DNA of 64,000 nucleotides from Dallia pectoralis (lineage: Eukaryota > Chordata > Actinopteri > Esociformes > Umbridae). The position numbers were made by a program, and so were the translations under genes. The notes beneath the pieces were generated by a model. The model saw only the letters and a program-made list of their open reading frames with translations, did no database searches and was not told where the DNA came from. Shown here in pieces: positions 12,020-25,952 of the stretch (positions within the stretch are counted from its first letter, which is position 1; the number at the start of each line of letters is the position of its first letter). The stretch covers positions 6,730,099-6,794,098 of the forward strand of contig CM055742.1 of assembly GCA_029465975.1 (NCBI GenBank). Direction: 5' to 3'.

Positions 12020-13746
12020 GTAAGAATGCAGCTGGCTGACATTATTGTGCAAATAAACACTTAAGTAATTGACTTCGCAAATCGTCGATTCGTCTAGTTT
12101 AGCTAACGATGTGTTAGCGTCAGTTAAAGCAACCTCTATTTACTGTAACTTGGGACCTAGCTAGCTAGTACTGAACAACACTATTATAATAATATGAATT
12201 ATTTATTTATCTACTGTCCTTGCTATGTACCTCGTAGTGTTGTGATATAAACATGTTAGTAAACAATAACACGTTACATTAGCCGTCGCCTGGTAATCCT
12301 AATGTTTTGCACAGTAACTAAGTTAACCAGGATACAGTGGCTTCATTACATTATACCTAAACTTAACCAGTTAATTAAATAGGTATGTATTTTATTTAGC
12401 AGCCCAAATACAAGTATTTTCACATATATTGTATTTGGACTTCAAATTGAGTGTATTGCATGTGGCCTTTTTTAAAAGGTTAAAGCTGTTTCAGCATAAC
12501 TTCAAACACAGTACACGTCAAAAGGGCTGTCAATGTTTTATAACGTGTATTTTGTTGGGCTATCGTGTTATGGAATAAAGTGCACTGACACATTCCTGGC
12601 GTACTATCAAAATGCGTCTGTCCTGTTGTTTGTTTCAATGAAGGAATAGCTACGTTGGCTGCTGTTGTTGGGCTTTGGAGTAGATTGGCTGTGCGTGCAA
12701 GACCAATGTGATTGACCTCATTAAACTGCACTCACTGTAATATAATGTTACTGTGATGTACAACATGGTGTGGTAGTAGATTGTGGTGAGGTCCAGATAT
12801 TGTATGGAATAATAAAGTGCATTTGATTTAACATTGTTTTGGTAATGAGGCCCTAGGCGAACTGGTGAATAAATTCTGTGACTTTTTGTGAAAGACATTC
12901 GACATAAAAAGTTTTCACAGTTACTTACTAGGTTAAGGACAAGGTTGCTGGATGGTTGGATTGGTTATGGTTTAGCGAGGTGTCACAGAGTACATTTTCC
13001 ATAGAGAGAAACATGAGCAGACTACAGATGTCTTGTTATACTCAATGTTAAAGGTTTTATTTTTTGTATATTTTCTTTTTGGTCATGCTACGGTTAGGTA
13101 GTTAATTGTTTTAATGTGCTTGTGCGCGTGTTGTCAGAGCTGGATCAAAGGATCTATGTCTGTATGACCTGTCGGTCATCAAATTGATGTGGACTGCTTG
13201 TGGTGTTTATTTTTCACAGAAAACTGCTCTGAGCATCAGGTACTGCTGACATTATACTTATCATAGCTCACTCGTATTAAGTCAAAATGGCCTACCAGTC
13301 GTTCACGTAAGTCCAAACACGAGTAACCAATGCATGGGGCAAGTCCGGGTCGCCGATGGTTAAGAATCCTGAATCAGGACTTGTCCGACTCAAGTCCGAG
13401 TTGTGAACCTGGCCACTACAACACAGTTACTTATTAACTCGTAGACATGCAAACAAATTTGAGCCAAGAGTGTTCTCTGTTAGTGATATCTAATGGAAGT
13501 CCACCTCTGCAGCGGGCGGTTTTGCGTAACACCACAGATTCAGTGAATCTGTCATTTCATTTAGCCTACAGCACCGTTTTTAACTTCCAACTAATAGCCA
13601 CATTAATCTCCTTGTTCCCCAATCAGAGACGTGTTTTGCGGTACACAACGCTTGGCTTCACGTTAGCACGGTGTCGTTGGACAGAGGCTTTCTGTCCCCG
13701 TAGAGGAGTTGTCCACACTAACTCCGCCGCTGCTGGGTTGGTGACC

Positions 13747-16700
13747 ATGTCAGCCTCTGCGTTCATCCAACTGGCCCGGTCAGGTGGCTCCCAGGCTGCG
13801 CGGCAGAGGCTTTTCCTTCAGACGGCCCTAGCGACTGCCCAACCCTTCCAGGTCGACCTCAGCCGGCCCCTGCACCTCTGCCCGCCGCACGCAAGCAACA
13901 CCCGCTTCGACCCGGACAGCAGCGGTAGGCCCACCACCTGGGACTCGTTCGGCATCTGGGACAACCGCATCGACGAGCCCATCAACCTGTCGCCCTCCAT
14001 CAAGTACGGCAAGCCCATCCCCAAGGTCAGTCTGTCCAGGGTGGGTTCTGCCTCGCTCATCGGTCACCGGAAAGAGAACGAGGACCGCTACAAGATTTCC
14101 CAGATGACCGAGAACATCCTGTATTTCGCCGTGTTCGACGGCCACGGTGGACCCGAGGCGGCCGACTTCTGTGACAAGTACATGGAGAACTACATCAGGT
14201 ATCGGTTGAATCATCTCGGTTTTGGTTTGTCCGTGTTGTACCTCGGGACTTGGTTTCATATTTATAATGTGCCTGTTTTGGTTTGTCCGTGTTGTACCTC
14301 GGGATGTGTTTTCGTATTTATAATGTGCCTGTTTTGTTTGTCTGCATTATAACGCGAGACGTGGTTTCGTATGTGCCTTTTTTGTTCGATTCAATGGAAT
14401 CGGGGGACCAAATGGAGTTCAGAAATGGCTTTTGTTTATATGTGATGCCATCGTACAGACCATGTCCGTTGGACTTCTGAGTAATTCACGGATGTATGTG
14501 TGCTGGTGTCATTCCAGGGATCTTGTAGCAGCGGAGGACAATCTTGAAGTTGTTCTAAATAACGCATTCCTGGAAGTAGACAAAGCCTTGGCCAGACACC
14601 TACACTTTTCTCCTCACGGTGGGTCCCATCTCCATGTCTCCATGTATGTCAAGGATGTAGATCAATAATGCCTGAATTACATGTTTATTAAAAAACTGTA
14701 GTGTTAGTTCACAGAGGTCTTGGTATGCTAGTGTGGAGATATGAACTGATAACATAGCCAGACTATAATGTGACCGCTTTGCCTAGAGAGACTAAACCGA
14801 TCGTAAATGGTGCAAACTGGTGAGCTAGGGCCGCCCTTGAGTGCTGCAAACTCTAAACATTTGTAGCCACGGTTACCTCTTTAGGAACGCGCAGGCAAGA
14901 ACAGTTCAGGAAGTGCAGGCAAGCATTCAAAACCAACACAACTCTGCAAAATGTGCCACAGACCAGCCTTGTCCTACTGTTTGTCCCATTGACGAGATAT
15001 AGGAAAACTGGCCTCCGAAGGTATAGACACTTTTTAAAGAATTTTCTAGAACCAGATTTTAGCTGGGTCCAGAGGATTACTGTAAGTATCAGTATTTTTC
15101 GATCCCAGTTGACCAATCAGGTGTCAGTCAGATGAGCTTGAGCGTGTGGCCAGAATGTTGGCCGTGCACGGCGTGAAATGTCCCAATATGCCCTGTGTAT
15201 GTGTGTGTGTGTGCATGTTATCTACGACAGCTGCGGAGCCAGCTAACAGCTGGAGGCACCGGCGCCTTTTTGGAAGGAGAAGGGGGGCTAGATAATGGAG
15301 GAGAGGCCAGCGGGTCTTATCCTGCACTACTGGAAGGTTCCTAATCTTTCTGTCTTTCTCCTTGCTCCTTTTCTCTTTCTCTCTGCACAAGTTGATTGCA
15401 CGTGATATTCGGACAGCTTTATATACTGATACATGTGGCATCTGTAACTGTTGACATGCAATCGGATGATGAGAACACAGTAACACATGTGTAAAAAAAA
15501 AAAATGAAATAATTCCAGAAAGTTGTGAATCTTAACAGTGTTTCTTTTAATATTAGGCTATAGACAAGCTGCATATAATAATTTAAAAGGACTCTCTAAC
15601 CTATGGAGTTACTGTATTTCTGTCACTTTACCATGAGCCAGTACACTGTCTAATGCACATGTACTGTAGACTTGTCCAACCGCGTTGTGACATGTCCTGT
15701 ATGGTCCCACGGGTCAGAGACCCAGAGTTCCACCGGTCGTAGTGTGTGCTTCTCGTTTTTCTCCCGTAACTCTGGAAACCGTGACATGCATGTCTGTCTG
15801 ACTGTCTTTTCATTCATCCTATTTTTAGACTAGTGACATATACGCCCACGACCCCAAATCCCACTTCCTTATGTTGTGGAGTGTATGTGTGTGTGTGCGT
15901 GTGCGCGTGCGCATGTGTTTGTAGTTCAATGCCAGCTGTGTTGTGAATGAATTGAGAATGATTTTGTCCAAACAAAAAACGAATACAAAATGTAGACCAA
16001 TAGCCTGTCCTGTGTGAACGTCTGCTTGTTTGTGTGTAGCGTGTATACGTGTGCCTTTCACGCCGTGCGTTCGACCCCCTCTTACCTTTAACCCGTACTT
16101 CCTGGTGTTGTAGTGAGCGCCGGATCCACTGCCACGGTGGCTCTGCTGAGGGACGGCATAGAGCTGGTCGTGGGCAGCGTGGGGGACAGCCGGGCCATGC
16201 TCTGTCGCAAGGCCAAGGCCTTGAAACTCACGTCTGACCACACCCCGGAGAGGAAGGACGAGAAACAGCGGTATGGAACACAAAATTCTCTGTTAGATAT
16301 TTGTTGGGGGAGGGGTTCAGCTGAGATGTTGGTATTTGCTGTAGTCATGCTTTATCAATTAAATCAGAACCTGGTTAGAAATGTAGGAATCTGGGTGTTT
16401 ATGGCCTTCGGACTGAATTCAGACCCTTAAGACTTGAATCATTAAGACTTATCCTAGAGCTTGCTGTCCATGCATGACTTACTAGCTAGGCAGGAAGGGC
16501 CTTGGTCAGAGGGGTGTCCAAGATTGGAACTTGAACTATTACGCCCAAATTCCTAATACATCTAAGCCCTAGAATGTACCCCTCATGAACTGACAAATAT
16601 CTTGCTATTTTGAGATGCGGTGGAGGGAGCTTCATGCTATGGGGATGCTTTTCAATGGCAGAGGCTAGTCAGGACTTAAAGAAGAATGAACAGAGCAATG

Positions 16701-18106
16701 GAGGTCCTTAAAGAAACTAGTGCACATTTCTATAAACCAGTTGGTGTGGTGTCATTGTGGGGTCACTGTGTAGCTTGATTTGAAAAAATAAATGTTACAA
16801 ATCATCATTTTGGTCTATAACGCAATAAAAGGTGTGTTATTTAGGATATTTTTCAGTCCATGCTTTAAAACGTGCTTTTGTATGTCTCATTTTGCCCAGG
16901 ATAAAGAAGTGTGGTGGCTGGGTGACCTGGAACAGTCTGGGCCAGCCCCATGTCAACGGCAGACTGGCCATGACACGCGCCATTGGGGACTTTGACCTTA
17001 AGAGCACTGGGGTAATCGCAACGCCAGAGACCAAGAGGATATCTGTAAGTGCCGGCCTTCACCGCCTCTAATCCACGCTCACACGTCGCAAATGCAAGTG
17101 TTCTTCCTGACTAGATTCGCATACGGCTGGACTACATTAGTCTAATATTTGCGGAGGAAATAGTTGGCGTTTGCCAGCGCCTGTCACTCAGTTTGACTGC
17201 GTCAGAGATGTTTAGGTCATTTTTACATTTCAAGCTGTGCCCAACAGAATGGTGGGTTAGCCCCCCGATTGCGACAGTGACTTTTGTCCATCAACGTGTT
17301 TGGGTCAGCTTGGCTGGGTTTATCGCACATTCTTATCCTAGCTCCCTGCAATCTACTGTAGATGGGAGCCAAGTGACTAAAATGTAAATGCGATGGATTT
17401 GAAAAAATCTGGAACTCTGCCTTGTGTACTGGCTCTGCCTGCGAGGTACTCACTTTAAATCATTTGCGTTTTGTTTTTCAAGGTGCACCACGTACATGAC
17501 TCGTTCCTGGCGCTGACCACGGACGGCATCAACTTCATCATGAACAGCCAGGAGATCTGTGATGTCATCAACCAGTGCCATGACCCCAGCGAAGCCGCCC
17601 AGAGGATCTCTGAGCAGGTAGGTGTGATCACTGAGACCTTGGAGCCTCCTTGTGTGCTGGCCCTCAAACTATTCCCTGGGACCCCCCGGACATCTCACGG
17701 TTTTGTTAATGCTTGGAACTAGTTCATGTTGAGGTGAACTATTATTTTCAAGTGTGCTTGCTTTGGAATACATCTAAGACATGGAGTGACTGAGGTTCCC
17801 CAAGAGAAATCCTAGAAGCACTGCCTTAGTGCAGAGACGATAGGAAATGCAGAGAGCAATGTGTTGTTGCAGTCCCAGCGGTTTGAAACCGTATAGAACT
17901 CTGTGGTACTATAAATTCCTAGAAACATTTGAACTTCAAACCAAATGTTAATTTATTTATTTGTATACTTCCAGGCACTCCAGTATGGCTCAGAGGACAA
18001 TAGCACCATACTCGTGGTTCCCTTCGGTGCCTGGGGAAAACAGAAGAGTAACGACACTAGCTACTCCTTCAGCCGGAGCTTTGTGTCCAGCGGCCGCTGG
18101 GCCTGA
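13747..18106 (+). CDS. ppm1k: Mitochondrial PP2C-type protein phosphatase 1K (BCKDH phosphatase)
   Basis: Six coding exons: 13747-14198, 14518-14618, 16114-16270, 16900-17044, 17483-17617, 17975-18106; 373 aa, against 372 in human. PPM1K removes the inhibitory phosphate from the E1-alpha subunit of the branched-chain ketoacid dehydrogenase complex in the mitochondrial matrix, promoting leucine, isoleucine and valine breakdown. The N-terminus (about 1-30) has Arg and Ser but no acidic residues, as in a matrix targeting peptide. The PP2C metal-binding motifs are intact: RKENEDR (108-114), DGHGG (131-135), TTDGIN and EDNST near the C-terminus. The end SFSRSF-SSGRWA is diagnostic. I chose the ATG at 13747 because it gives the family length; an in-frame upstream ATG at 13447 would add 100 unrelated residues. 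The loop before SAGSTATVALL is a few residues shorter than in human. Confidence 0.97.
14225..14380. repeat. 56-bp tandem repeat just inside ppm1k intron
   Basis: GTTTGTCCGTGTTGTACCTC occurs at 14225 and 14281, and a diverged third copy starts at 14336. Period is 55-56 bp, beginning about 25 bp after the first coding exon's donor. Confidence 0.85.
16418..16790 (+). mobile_element. Decayed Tc1/mariner-like transposon fragment
   Basis: It contains GGAAGGGCCTTGGTCAGAG, then TTCATGCTATGGGGATGCTT, an old copy of the DNA that codes the 'GG(S)(I/V)M(L/V)WGCF' stretch of Tc1 transposases. It is heavily mutated, with no open frame. It lies in the ppm1k intron before exon 4. Confidence 0.65.
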
Positions 18107-19676
18107 ATGGGTGGACCAGGTAGTCAGTAGGACAAAGTTGACCCTAGACGCTGAGTTTAGGTCAGTTTAGAAGTTTCATTTCTAATGGTGAAGGTTAGGG
18201 TTTGGGAATGAAGCAGATCTGAGAGCAACTTTGATCTGAAAAGACCATAAGGGGAAGGGGATTCTGGCAGACCATTATGACGTGCAATACATACTCCACA
18301 GGGGGCAGCCTCGAGTACTGGAGGTAAACGCACAGCTAGCCAATAACGTATGCCTTAGGAACAACGGTCTTTGTAGAGTGAATAAGAAGTGACGATTTTG
18401 AGCCTGTTGTACATAAAAGCTGGTGACTCGTTTTGTGTACTTAAAATGGTACACGTCCTTAGTTTTTTGTTTTTCTGGGTCCAAAATCGTGCTCCATTCC
18501 CAATATAAGTCACTCTTTTTATTGTGAAAAGTAGTGCACTACGTAAAGAGTTGGGTCACATTTAGGACGCGGACATGATTGTAGTAAAAACCTGTCATCT
18601 GGGTGGGAGCTTGAAGCTGAAGACTTCTGTATGGGTTTCTTCATTTCATGCAAGTGTGTTCGCAGCATAGTACCAAGGCAAATCAGATGCTAGCTTTTTA
18701 AGTTAGCATTGTATCAAGGCAAATCTGATGCTAGCTTTGTCTGTGAACACTTGGGGAAACTGTGTCGTACTTGCATGTCATGGAGAATCTCATCTGAAGT
18801 TGAGCGTTTTTTGACAATGCATTTCCTGATTTACGTTTGAACTTGTTTCAGTGACTCTACAACTTATCCATCGTACTGGCCAAGGACCACTATTTGAATC
18901 TCTGCGTTTGTATCATTTTAGCACAATAGCAAAAGCTGTGAGGATATGTGTATATATATACTGTAATATATTGAGAGAGACAGATATTATGGCATACGCC
19001 CACATTCTTGTGATGGGTCATATTCAACATGGAATGTGTATTAATAGTTTCTGTTCTACAATCATGTGTGACCCCAATGTAAGCCACTGTAGGACTCATT
19101 GAACCTTTTGGGTAGATGGGGTTATACTCATTTAGTATCTTCCTAACTAATTTTTTAAAATATTTAAATGGTTAATTGTATGATATTATTAATCGTCCCA
19201 CATTGAATTTAAGAGGATTTTTTTTTTTAAATACTTGAAAGTTATATTCCGGGTTCAATGCACAAGTTTGGGTGTTTGGTTATTGTTCTCAGTTATACTT
19301 CTCATGTGTTTTCTACAGATGTTTAGCTACTTGTCTTTTCCAATTTAAGATCTCTATACTTGCAGTATACTGTATGTGAAAGTAATTGAGATATTTTGAA
19401 GTATTTGAGCCCAGGTCTATGATCTTTTGAGCTGTGTCTTGGTACTTCTGGTAAAATAGTGTGAGCACAGTTTTTGTCATTTAGTCCTGAAATAACTTAA
19501 CTCCATCGCATTCCAATTGCAAACAGTATAATGATTTTTATTGGTTATGAATTGGGACTTGAAATATCTGTAGAACTGTGTTCATCATCTATCCATTAGG
19601 AAATATCCAATGTTTTACACACATCCTGAACTTGCATTGGGTACGTCGGTCATTTGTAATTGATGCATTTTGTGCA
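18107..19676 (+). other. ppm1k 3' UTR and downstream spacer
   Basis: AT-rich sequence with no ORF of interest. The first part is probably 3' UTR; I could not pick a convincing polyadenylation signal. A direct pair sharing GCAAATC(A/T)GATGCTAGCTTT is visible at about 18678 and 18719. Confidence 0.4.
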
Positions 19677-20558
19677 TATATACAAAATTGTTCAAAAGTT
19701 TTGGGTCAGTTAAAATGTCCTTGTCTTTGAGAGAAAAGCACATTATGTGTGTTCCTTACTCTGTATTGTAGCTTGAAACTGATTATTTAAAATGGAATAT
19801 CTACATGGGAGTACAGAGGCCCATTATAGGCAACCATCAGTCCTGTGTTTTAATGGCACATTGTGTCTGCTAACCCAAGTTTATAGTTTTAACAGGATTA
19901 TTGATTATTAGAGAAGTATTTTTCAATTATGTTAGCACAGCTGAAAAATGTTGTGCTGATGTAATGGAGCTATACAACTGGCCTTCATTCGACTGAGTAT
20001 TTGGAGCATCACCACTTATGGGTTTGATTACAGGCTCTAAATAGCCAGACACAAAGAATATTCTTGTAAAACTTGTCATTGAATTATTGTACTGAGAAAT
20101 TAAGGCTTTTCCATACGAGAAATTGGCAAGCAACTGAAGATCTCAGAAAACGATGTGTACTACTCCCTTCACAGAAAAGTAGAGAACTGTCTCAAACCAG
20201 AACGTAAAGAGTGTAAAGAGAAAGTTGCACTAATGGGCAAGACGACAAATACATTAGTGTCTGTTTGAGAAATGGATGCATTTCATGTGCCCACTGGCAG
20301 CTTCTTTAGAAAGAACATGCAAAACAAATTGACAACTAGAATGCCAAAGGTCTGCAATACTTGTTGCTTCAAAAGGAGAATTCTTTGACAAAAGCAAAGT
20401 TTGTCAGACACCATTATTTCTTACTTTGTTATTGCCTTATTTCCTATGAATTTTGCTATATTTACTATTCAAACACATTTCACGTGTGTGTGTTAATGGT
20501 CTACAAGGACTTTTCGAAGTGACCCCAAGTTTTTGAACAGTGTGTGTGTGTGTATATG
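19677..20558 (+). mobile_element. Internally deleted Tc1/mariner-like transposon with terminal inverted repeats
   Basis: Left end GTTCAAAAGTTTTGGGTCA (about 19690) and right end TGACCCCAAGTTTTTGAAC (about 20520) are inverted matches with few mismatches. The interior holds decayed transposase-like DNA (for example AGAAATTGGCAAGCAACTGA, an HTH region). Length is about 880 bp, roughly half of a full Tc1-like element. This family is one I associate with salmonids and their relatives. Confidence 0.8.
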
Positions 20559-22589
20559 TATGTATATTTTGGCTGGTAGTAAGTGGACTGTTAATTTATT
20601 TAGTGTTACAATTAAAATATTTTGGGAAGTCAAAATTCTCACTATGCTAGAGTTTGTCTAATATTCTACTTAAAGTGTTGAATTGGGGTGGCTAAAGTAT
20701 GTCTTGTTCTTAGCACTTACAATTAAATATGCTTTTTTGTGACTCATAAGACATCCATAATCCAACAGGTTGTGGGTGCCTTAGCTTTAATCCAAATTAA
20801 TGTGATGATGCAATTTTACATTTGATTATGATCTGTAGCTCTCATGTCATTTTCTCATCGTCCCAAGTCATGAAGACTTACGTACATGGAACTGGTATGC
20901 TAATAGCTAATGTCTATGTGAGTATCTACTGTTCAATACAGAAATCTTTTCCGGTTTGTGAGAAATGCCATTTAGCTATTCTTTGTACTCTGTCTATGAT
21001 TTCTGAGCATTATTTCTCTCAACATAAACATGTATACATTTACAGTATTTGTTTACTTGGAATTGACTTCACCACCCTTTATTTTATAATTTTAATACCA
21101 TATTTATTACAGTAATGACCTGTATATTTTACTTGTGTATGATGCCTTCGTCTGTGCTGTTTCTACTTGACATGTCTAACAGGTAAACATCTTATAAATG
21201 TTTTGCTGTCTATACTGACTCAATAATCTGACAAACCTATTCTCACTTGCAGTTGATGTTCATGTTGTACACAGTTTAATATTTATCCAAATAACAAAAT
21301 ATTGTATTTTTGTGTGCATTTTCCAGTAGGTGGCAGTGTTGTTGTTGTTGAAATAATTGAATTTTTATTTAAACTTTTGAAAGGTTCAGGTTGTTGTTGG
21401 TACATTTCTATTTTTACATCTCCTTCAATCTCGATGTTACAAATTGTTGCTCTGTTAAATCCTGATCATATATTACTTCAAAGCATAGATGCACAGCTAT
21501 TGATAATTGAATTATTAGACAGATTAATTCAGCAGAAAATTTTCCACTGGGTATATAATGGACCGCTGTGCATACACGGATTCAAAATCGCAAAGGTCTT
21601 TGCACCTATGGCTGCATTAGACTAGTACAACAACCATGATTGAGCTCGCAGGTGGCCGACCTCCCACCGGAAAACACCAGAGGGTGACGTGACAAGGCAG
21701 CCTTATCTGATTTTACACCTGTCTACCCGGAGCTCTATTTTGCGATCTAGAGAACAGCTTTGGAAAGCAGTTTTCCAAGTGATTCCAAACAAATTCAACA
21801 CTTTGTTGTTGTTTGTTAGTTAAATGTCACTCGGAGATTTTGTTTTTGTATTTCTTAGGCCCCTCAATGTAGACGCTTTGTGTTTTAGGCCAAAAAGCTA
21901 TATGTTAATTTAGTAGAACATTTTCCCACAATCTATAGGCACATGGAAATGACATTTCCTTGCTGGAAGTTTAGCTATAGAATTATACGTAATGTGACAA
22001 CCAGCTGTGTTTTGATGTAACTTTGGTGATAAAATATTTTATCCCTATCTGATGTTCTGCCATTGTTTACTGTGATCAGAATCGTTATCACATTCTGAAT
22101 TAAACACTCAGCACCGTTTGCAAAAAAGACTCATGTAAATGGTAATAAACAAGAAAAAGGGGGAGGGGGACACCTGCAACCAAACACCTTTCTATACTTT
22201 GGGTTCCGTGAGGGAACTGTTGGGGCGTGATCCCTCCAGGTCCAGGACATCAATTCAAAATGACACCAGACCAAAGAATGCAGTATAATATAGGCCCATT
22301 CCTTGCATAAGTTGCTCTATTATATACATATGACTCCAAAAGCCGAACCGTACAAACCACCTTTGCGTTGATAGCACTCGCTCGCTTTAGGTCATGTCAC
22401 AACATTCACCCTCAGGCAGTCTTCAGATGTGTGTCAAAGGGGAAGAGCGTTTGGGTCATGCGGGCGTGCGTTTAAGTTGGCACGCATTCTTCAGTCCGTC
22501 TCACGCACAAGCATGTGTATGAGTTATGCAAGAAAATCCATATCTGTGATTTATATTACTGCTGTTTCATTTTGTCAAGGGCAAACATT
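20559..22589. other. Intergenic DNA without recognised genes
   Basis: AT-rich spacer with ORFs of at most 107 codons and no domain I recognise. A short GTT microsatellite lies at about 21339. No promoter or RNA gene was found. Confidence 0.4.
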
Positions 22590-23745
22590 TTCTCTGTCAC
22601 TCCACACTGGACTGGTTCACCTCTTATCTCGCTGACAGGACAGAGTACATCAACCTAGGATCTGCTAGGTCCCGTACAGCTCCTGTCTCTTGTGGTGTCC
22701 CCCAAGGATCTATCCTAGGACCCCTGCTCTTCATTTTATACATGTTGCCACTGGGTCGTGTCATCAGCGTCATGGCATCTCCTTTCACTGTTATGCTGAT
22801 GACACTCAGTTATACCTGCGAACCGACCCAAACCCATGCTCCACCCCGGTTTTTCCAGCATTATCTGCTCCCTCATCTGCTTCTGCTTCCTCTCTACCAT
22901 CATCTCTAGCCCTCTCTAAATGTTTGGAGGATGTTAGGGCATGGATGTGTCAAAATGTCCTTCAGTTGAACAGCTCAAAAACTGAAGCCATTCAAATTGG
23001 CACCCCTCATCAGGTCCAGTCATCAACCATAACCACTATTTCCTTCTTCGGCCAAGACATCCCCCTCTCAACTACTGTTACCAACCTCGGTGTTAAGCTA
23101 GACCCACAACTGACCTTTGCAAATCATATCAAACATCTTTACAAAACCTGCTTTTTTCATATCAAAAACATTTCTAAACTTCGCCCCTTACTTTCTTTCT
23201 CTGATGCAGAAAAACGGGTCCATGCCCTAATCTCAACTATAGGCTGGATTACTGTAACAGCCTGCTTATCGGTATTCCAAATAAACACCTTCAAAAACTT
23301 CAATTTATCCAGAACTGTGCTGCCCGAATTCTGATGAAAACATGAACACATCACTCCCATTCTCCAGAATCTTCACTGGCTCCCCATAATCAAGAATTCA
23401 ATATAAGATTGCCCTCGTCACCCACCTTTGCATCTATAAAAACGCCCCTAAATACCTTAAAGATCTCATCACTCCGCACTCGTCCATCCGAAATCTCCAG
23501 TCTCAAAGCACAAATCGCCTCCACCAGCCACGCTCAAAACTTCTGCGAAAACCCTGTGGACACTTTTAAAAAAGAACTTAAAACCTTCTTGTTCAGGCAG
23601 GCGTTTTTAATGTGTCCTTAGGATTTACTTTTACTTTATATTGTTATTTTAACTAATTCACTTGGTCTTTGTAGCACTTTGAGATTATTTTATGAAAAGT
23701 GCTTTACAAATAAAATGTATTATAATTAGGCTATTATTATTATTA
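22590..23745 (+). mobile_element. 5'-truncated CR1/L2-type non-LTR retrotransposon remnant
   Basis: The conceptual translation, with frame changes, gives a reverse transcriptase tail: SYLADRTEYINLG, the CGVPQGSILGPLLF block (22690 on) and the catalytic YADD in CYADDTQLYLRTD. These are followed by WM-QNVLQLNSSKTE and NLGVKLDPQLTF. Downstream, frame-shifted text resembles YLKDLITPHSS. It ends with an ACTTTGAGATTATTTTATG tail and an (ATT)n run at 23730, typical of this clade. At least two frameshifts make it inactive. Confidence 0.85.
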
Positions 23746-24029
23746 TTTTCTGATGGTATGCGTGGTTACCTTGGATACGCCTCTCAATAAAAAAGAATTT
23801 CACTTAAACTATTTGTTAAAATCAACAGCAATTGAGCAAAGGTCAGGTTAACTTAATGTGTTTTAACCCCGGCCCGGAGTCACGACGTCCCAGTGTGTTT
23901 GTAGGTATGTTTATAAAACAAATAGTCGGCCTATATTAAGTAATTGTGTTTATAAAAGATATAAATTGATTAAATTGTTTTGAAATGTTTGGCCGAGGAT
24001 GGACCTATGCATTGGACCGATTACAATCT

Positions 24030-24175
24030 ATTGCAGGTCTGCCTGATCCTGTTCCAGGAGATCGGATTTTCTCTCTTCAACTTTAATCTAGCACACCTGA
24101 TTCTAATAATGAGCTGAATGTAAAGGTAAGACAGGTTACTTAAAACTGGTGTCAGGTGTTGGAAAGATTTTATTG
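24030..24175. repeat. Short interspersed fish repeat, probably MITE
   Basis: Contains AGCACACCTGATTCTAATAA followed by GACAGGTTACTTAAAACTGG. This word order recurs in many teleost genomes as I know them. Ends and family are not determined. Confidence 0.35.
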
Positions 24176-25937
24176 CATGGTATAGTTCTCCATGGGACCG
24201 AAATGAGCAACCTGGCCAATATTATATTATTACACTCTCTCTTCTACAGCTAAACCATATTTTCTTCTGTCAATTAGCCATCAAATGCCCCAGCAAGACA
24301 GTTTATGTTTATATCAATGTTCTACTAGTGTGAGAAGCAATCTTTCCTTATTGTTTTGCTATGGAGTTACATTTTTCAATAGTTATATAGCCATCTGAGT
24401 GATTGTAAAAAAAAAAAAAGAAAACATACAGGTTTATTTGATGCACATTTTCAAATGCCCTGGTTAAATCATTAATACAGGTGCTTATAGGAGGTGCCCA
24501 ACTACCCACCCACACCATCAAAGCAACTCCATCCAACACCGGTAGTATAAATGCATTGGCCATAGTCGCTCTGTACAAGAACCTCCTCTGGATTTGTGCA
24601 GAAAATATTGGAGCGGATTGGCGCAAAATCCAAAGGACTTGCTGCAATTTCGACGTTTCCTGGATAGTATGTACCCGTTTTGCATGATCTTTGCACTATT
24701 GAATACATTTTCGTGTCCATGTTTGAATTTCTAGTATATCTACGGTTTAATCTTTAATTCCTCCCGGTGGTGGTGATGTGTTAAGTTTTTCTTACCGTGT
24801 GTATATATATATTAGAGAGAGAGAGCGATGGATAGATATTATGTTCACTGACCGCAACTATTATTTTTATAGGCAATTCAATGTTCTGTCTGGATGACTT
24901 TATTAAGAAACAAGTCACTCCAATATTTATCGTTCTAATACCCGGGCGTGTACAAGTTGTGGCTACCCATTCATAAATTATAATTAACAAAAATATCAAA
25001 GTTCCCGGGATAAACTTGTCTCATACTGTGTTTATAGCATTTTCGGCTGCCACTAAGAAATGCGCGTAATTGTAATTTAAACATGTACTCAATATGCGAT
25101 TGTAGCCATATTAACAGCTGGTGGTGACCAGACACTAGTTATGGTGAACATGTCCAAGGTCTATAATTACCTGTATGGATTAAATTGATTCAATGATTAG
25201 TTGAATGTGATTTGTACTACTGCTGCACATTGGACAGGCTTTGGGCTGGAACAAACACTTCCAGAAATGCATGTTTTACTACACCTTGTACTATATAAGA
25301 TGATACGTGTTTATGTGTGTTTAAGTGATTTCTGAAGAGATCAGAATACGCCTGGGGTTTTATGTTGACGTTAATAAATGTCAATTTCGGTATTTAGAAA
25401 TTCACTTCAAAGTTAAGGGATTCATATGTTTGGCTTCATGTTTTCTTCTTCTCTTAATGCATGTCTACCAGTCCAACACAAAGATCCAGTAAAACGTTTT
25501 TAACACATAATTGGACTGTAATCTTTCCTTTTTTGCCTTTAAATGTAGGGTAATTTTAGATTGGGTCCAAAGGCTCTTCCTAAAGTGGTTTTGGTACCTC
25601 TCTGAAGTTTGTCCCTATTAGTCAGATACTGCACACACCACTGTTGTGTGTAAACATCATTATTAAATCTGGTTTGAGCCCAAAAAAAATATTGTATACC
25701 ATGTGAGCTACCCAAAATATTCGAATTGCATTAAAAACAATTTATTTATCAAGGCACTCCAAGGGCTTTGGCTATTTTGCCTAAAATAAACATTTATTTA
25801 CAATTCTGTCGTGCATTTTCACTCTAAATAAGTAACTACATGACAGTTTTGCACCACAACTTTGTCATTTATTTCAGGTAGGTGAAAATACATACAGAAC
25901 TCAGTGTCTAACATGATCCTTTGTTGAATCTCCACAG
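24176..25937. other. Spacer upstream of the abcg2 coding region
   Basis: Should contain the abcg2 promoter or its 5' non-coding exon, but I cannot place either. ORFs are short and unlike known proteins. A small (GA)n lies at about 24815. Confidence 0.35.
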
Positions 25938-25952
25938 GACCCACTCCTGCAG

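Noticed and set aside
13747..18106. A retrocopy explanation for ppm1k
   Set aside because: The coding region has five introns with proper splice sites and intact catalytic residues.
22690..23334. A 214-codon ORF as a candidate host gene
   Set aside because: It carries a YADD reverse transcriptase motif and continues in other frames on both sides; it is a LINE fragment.
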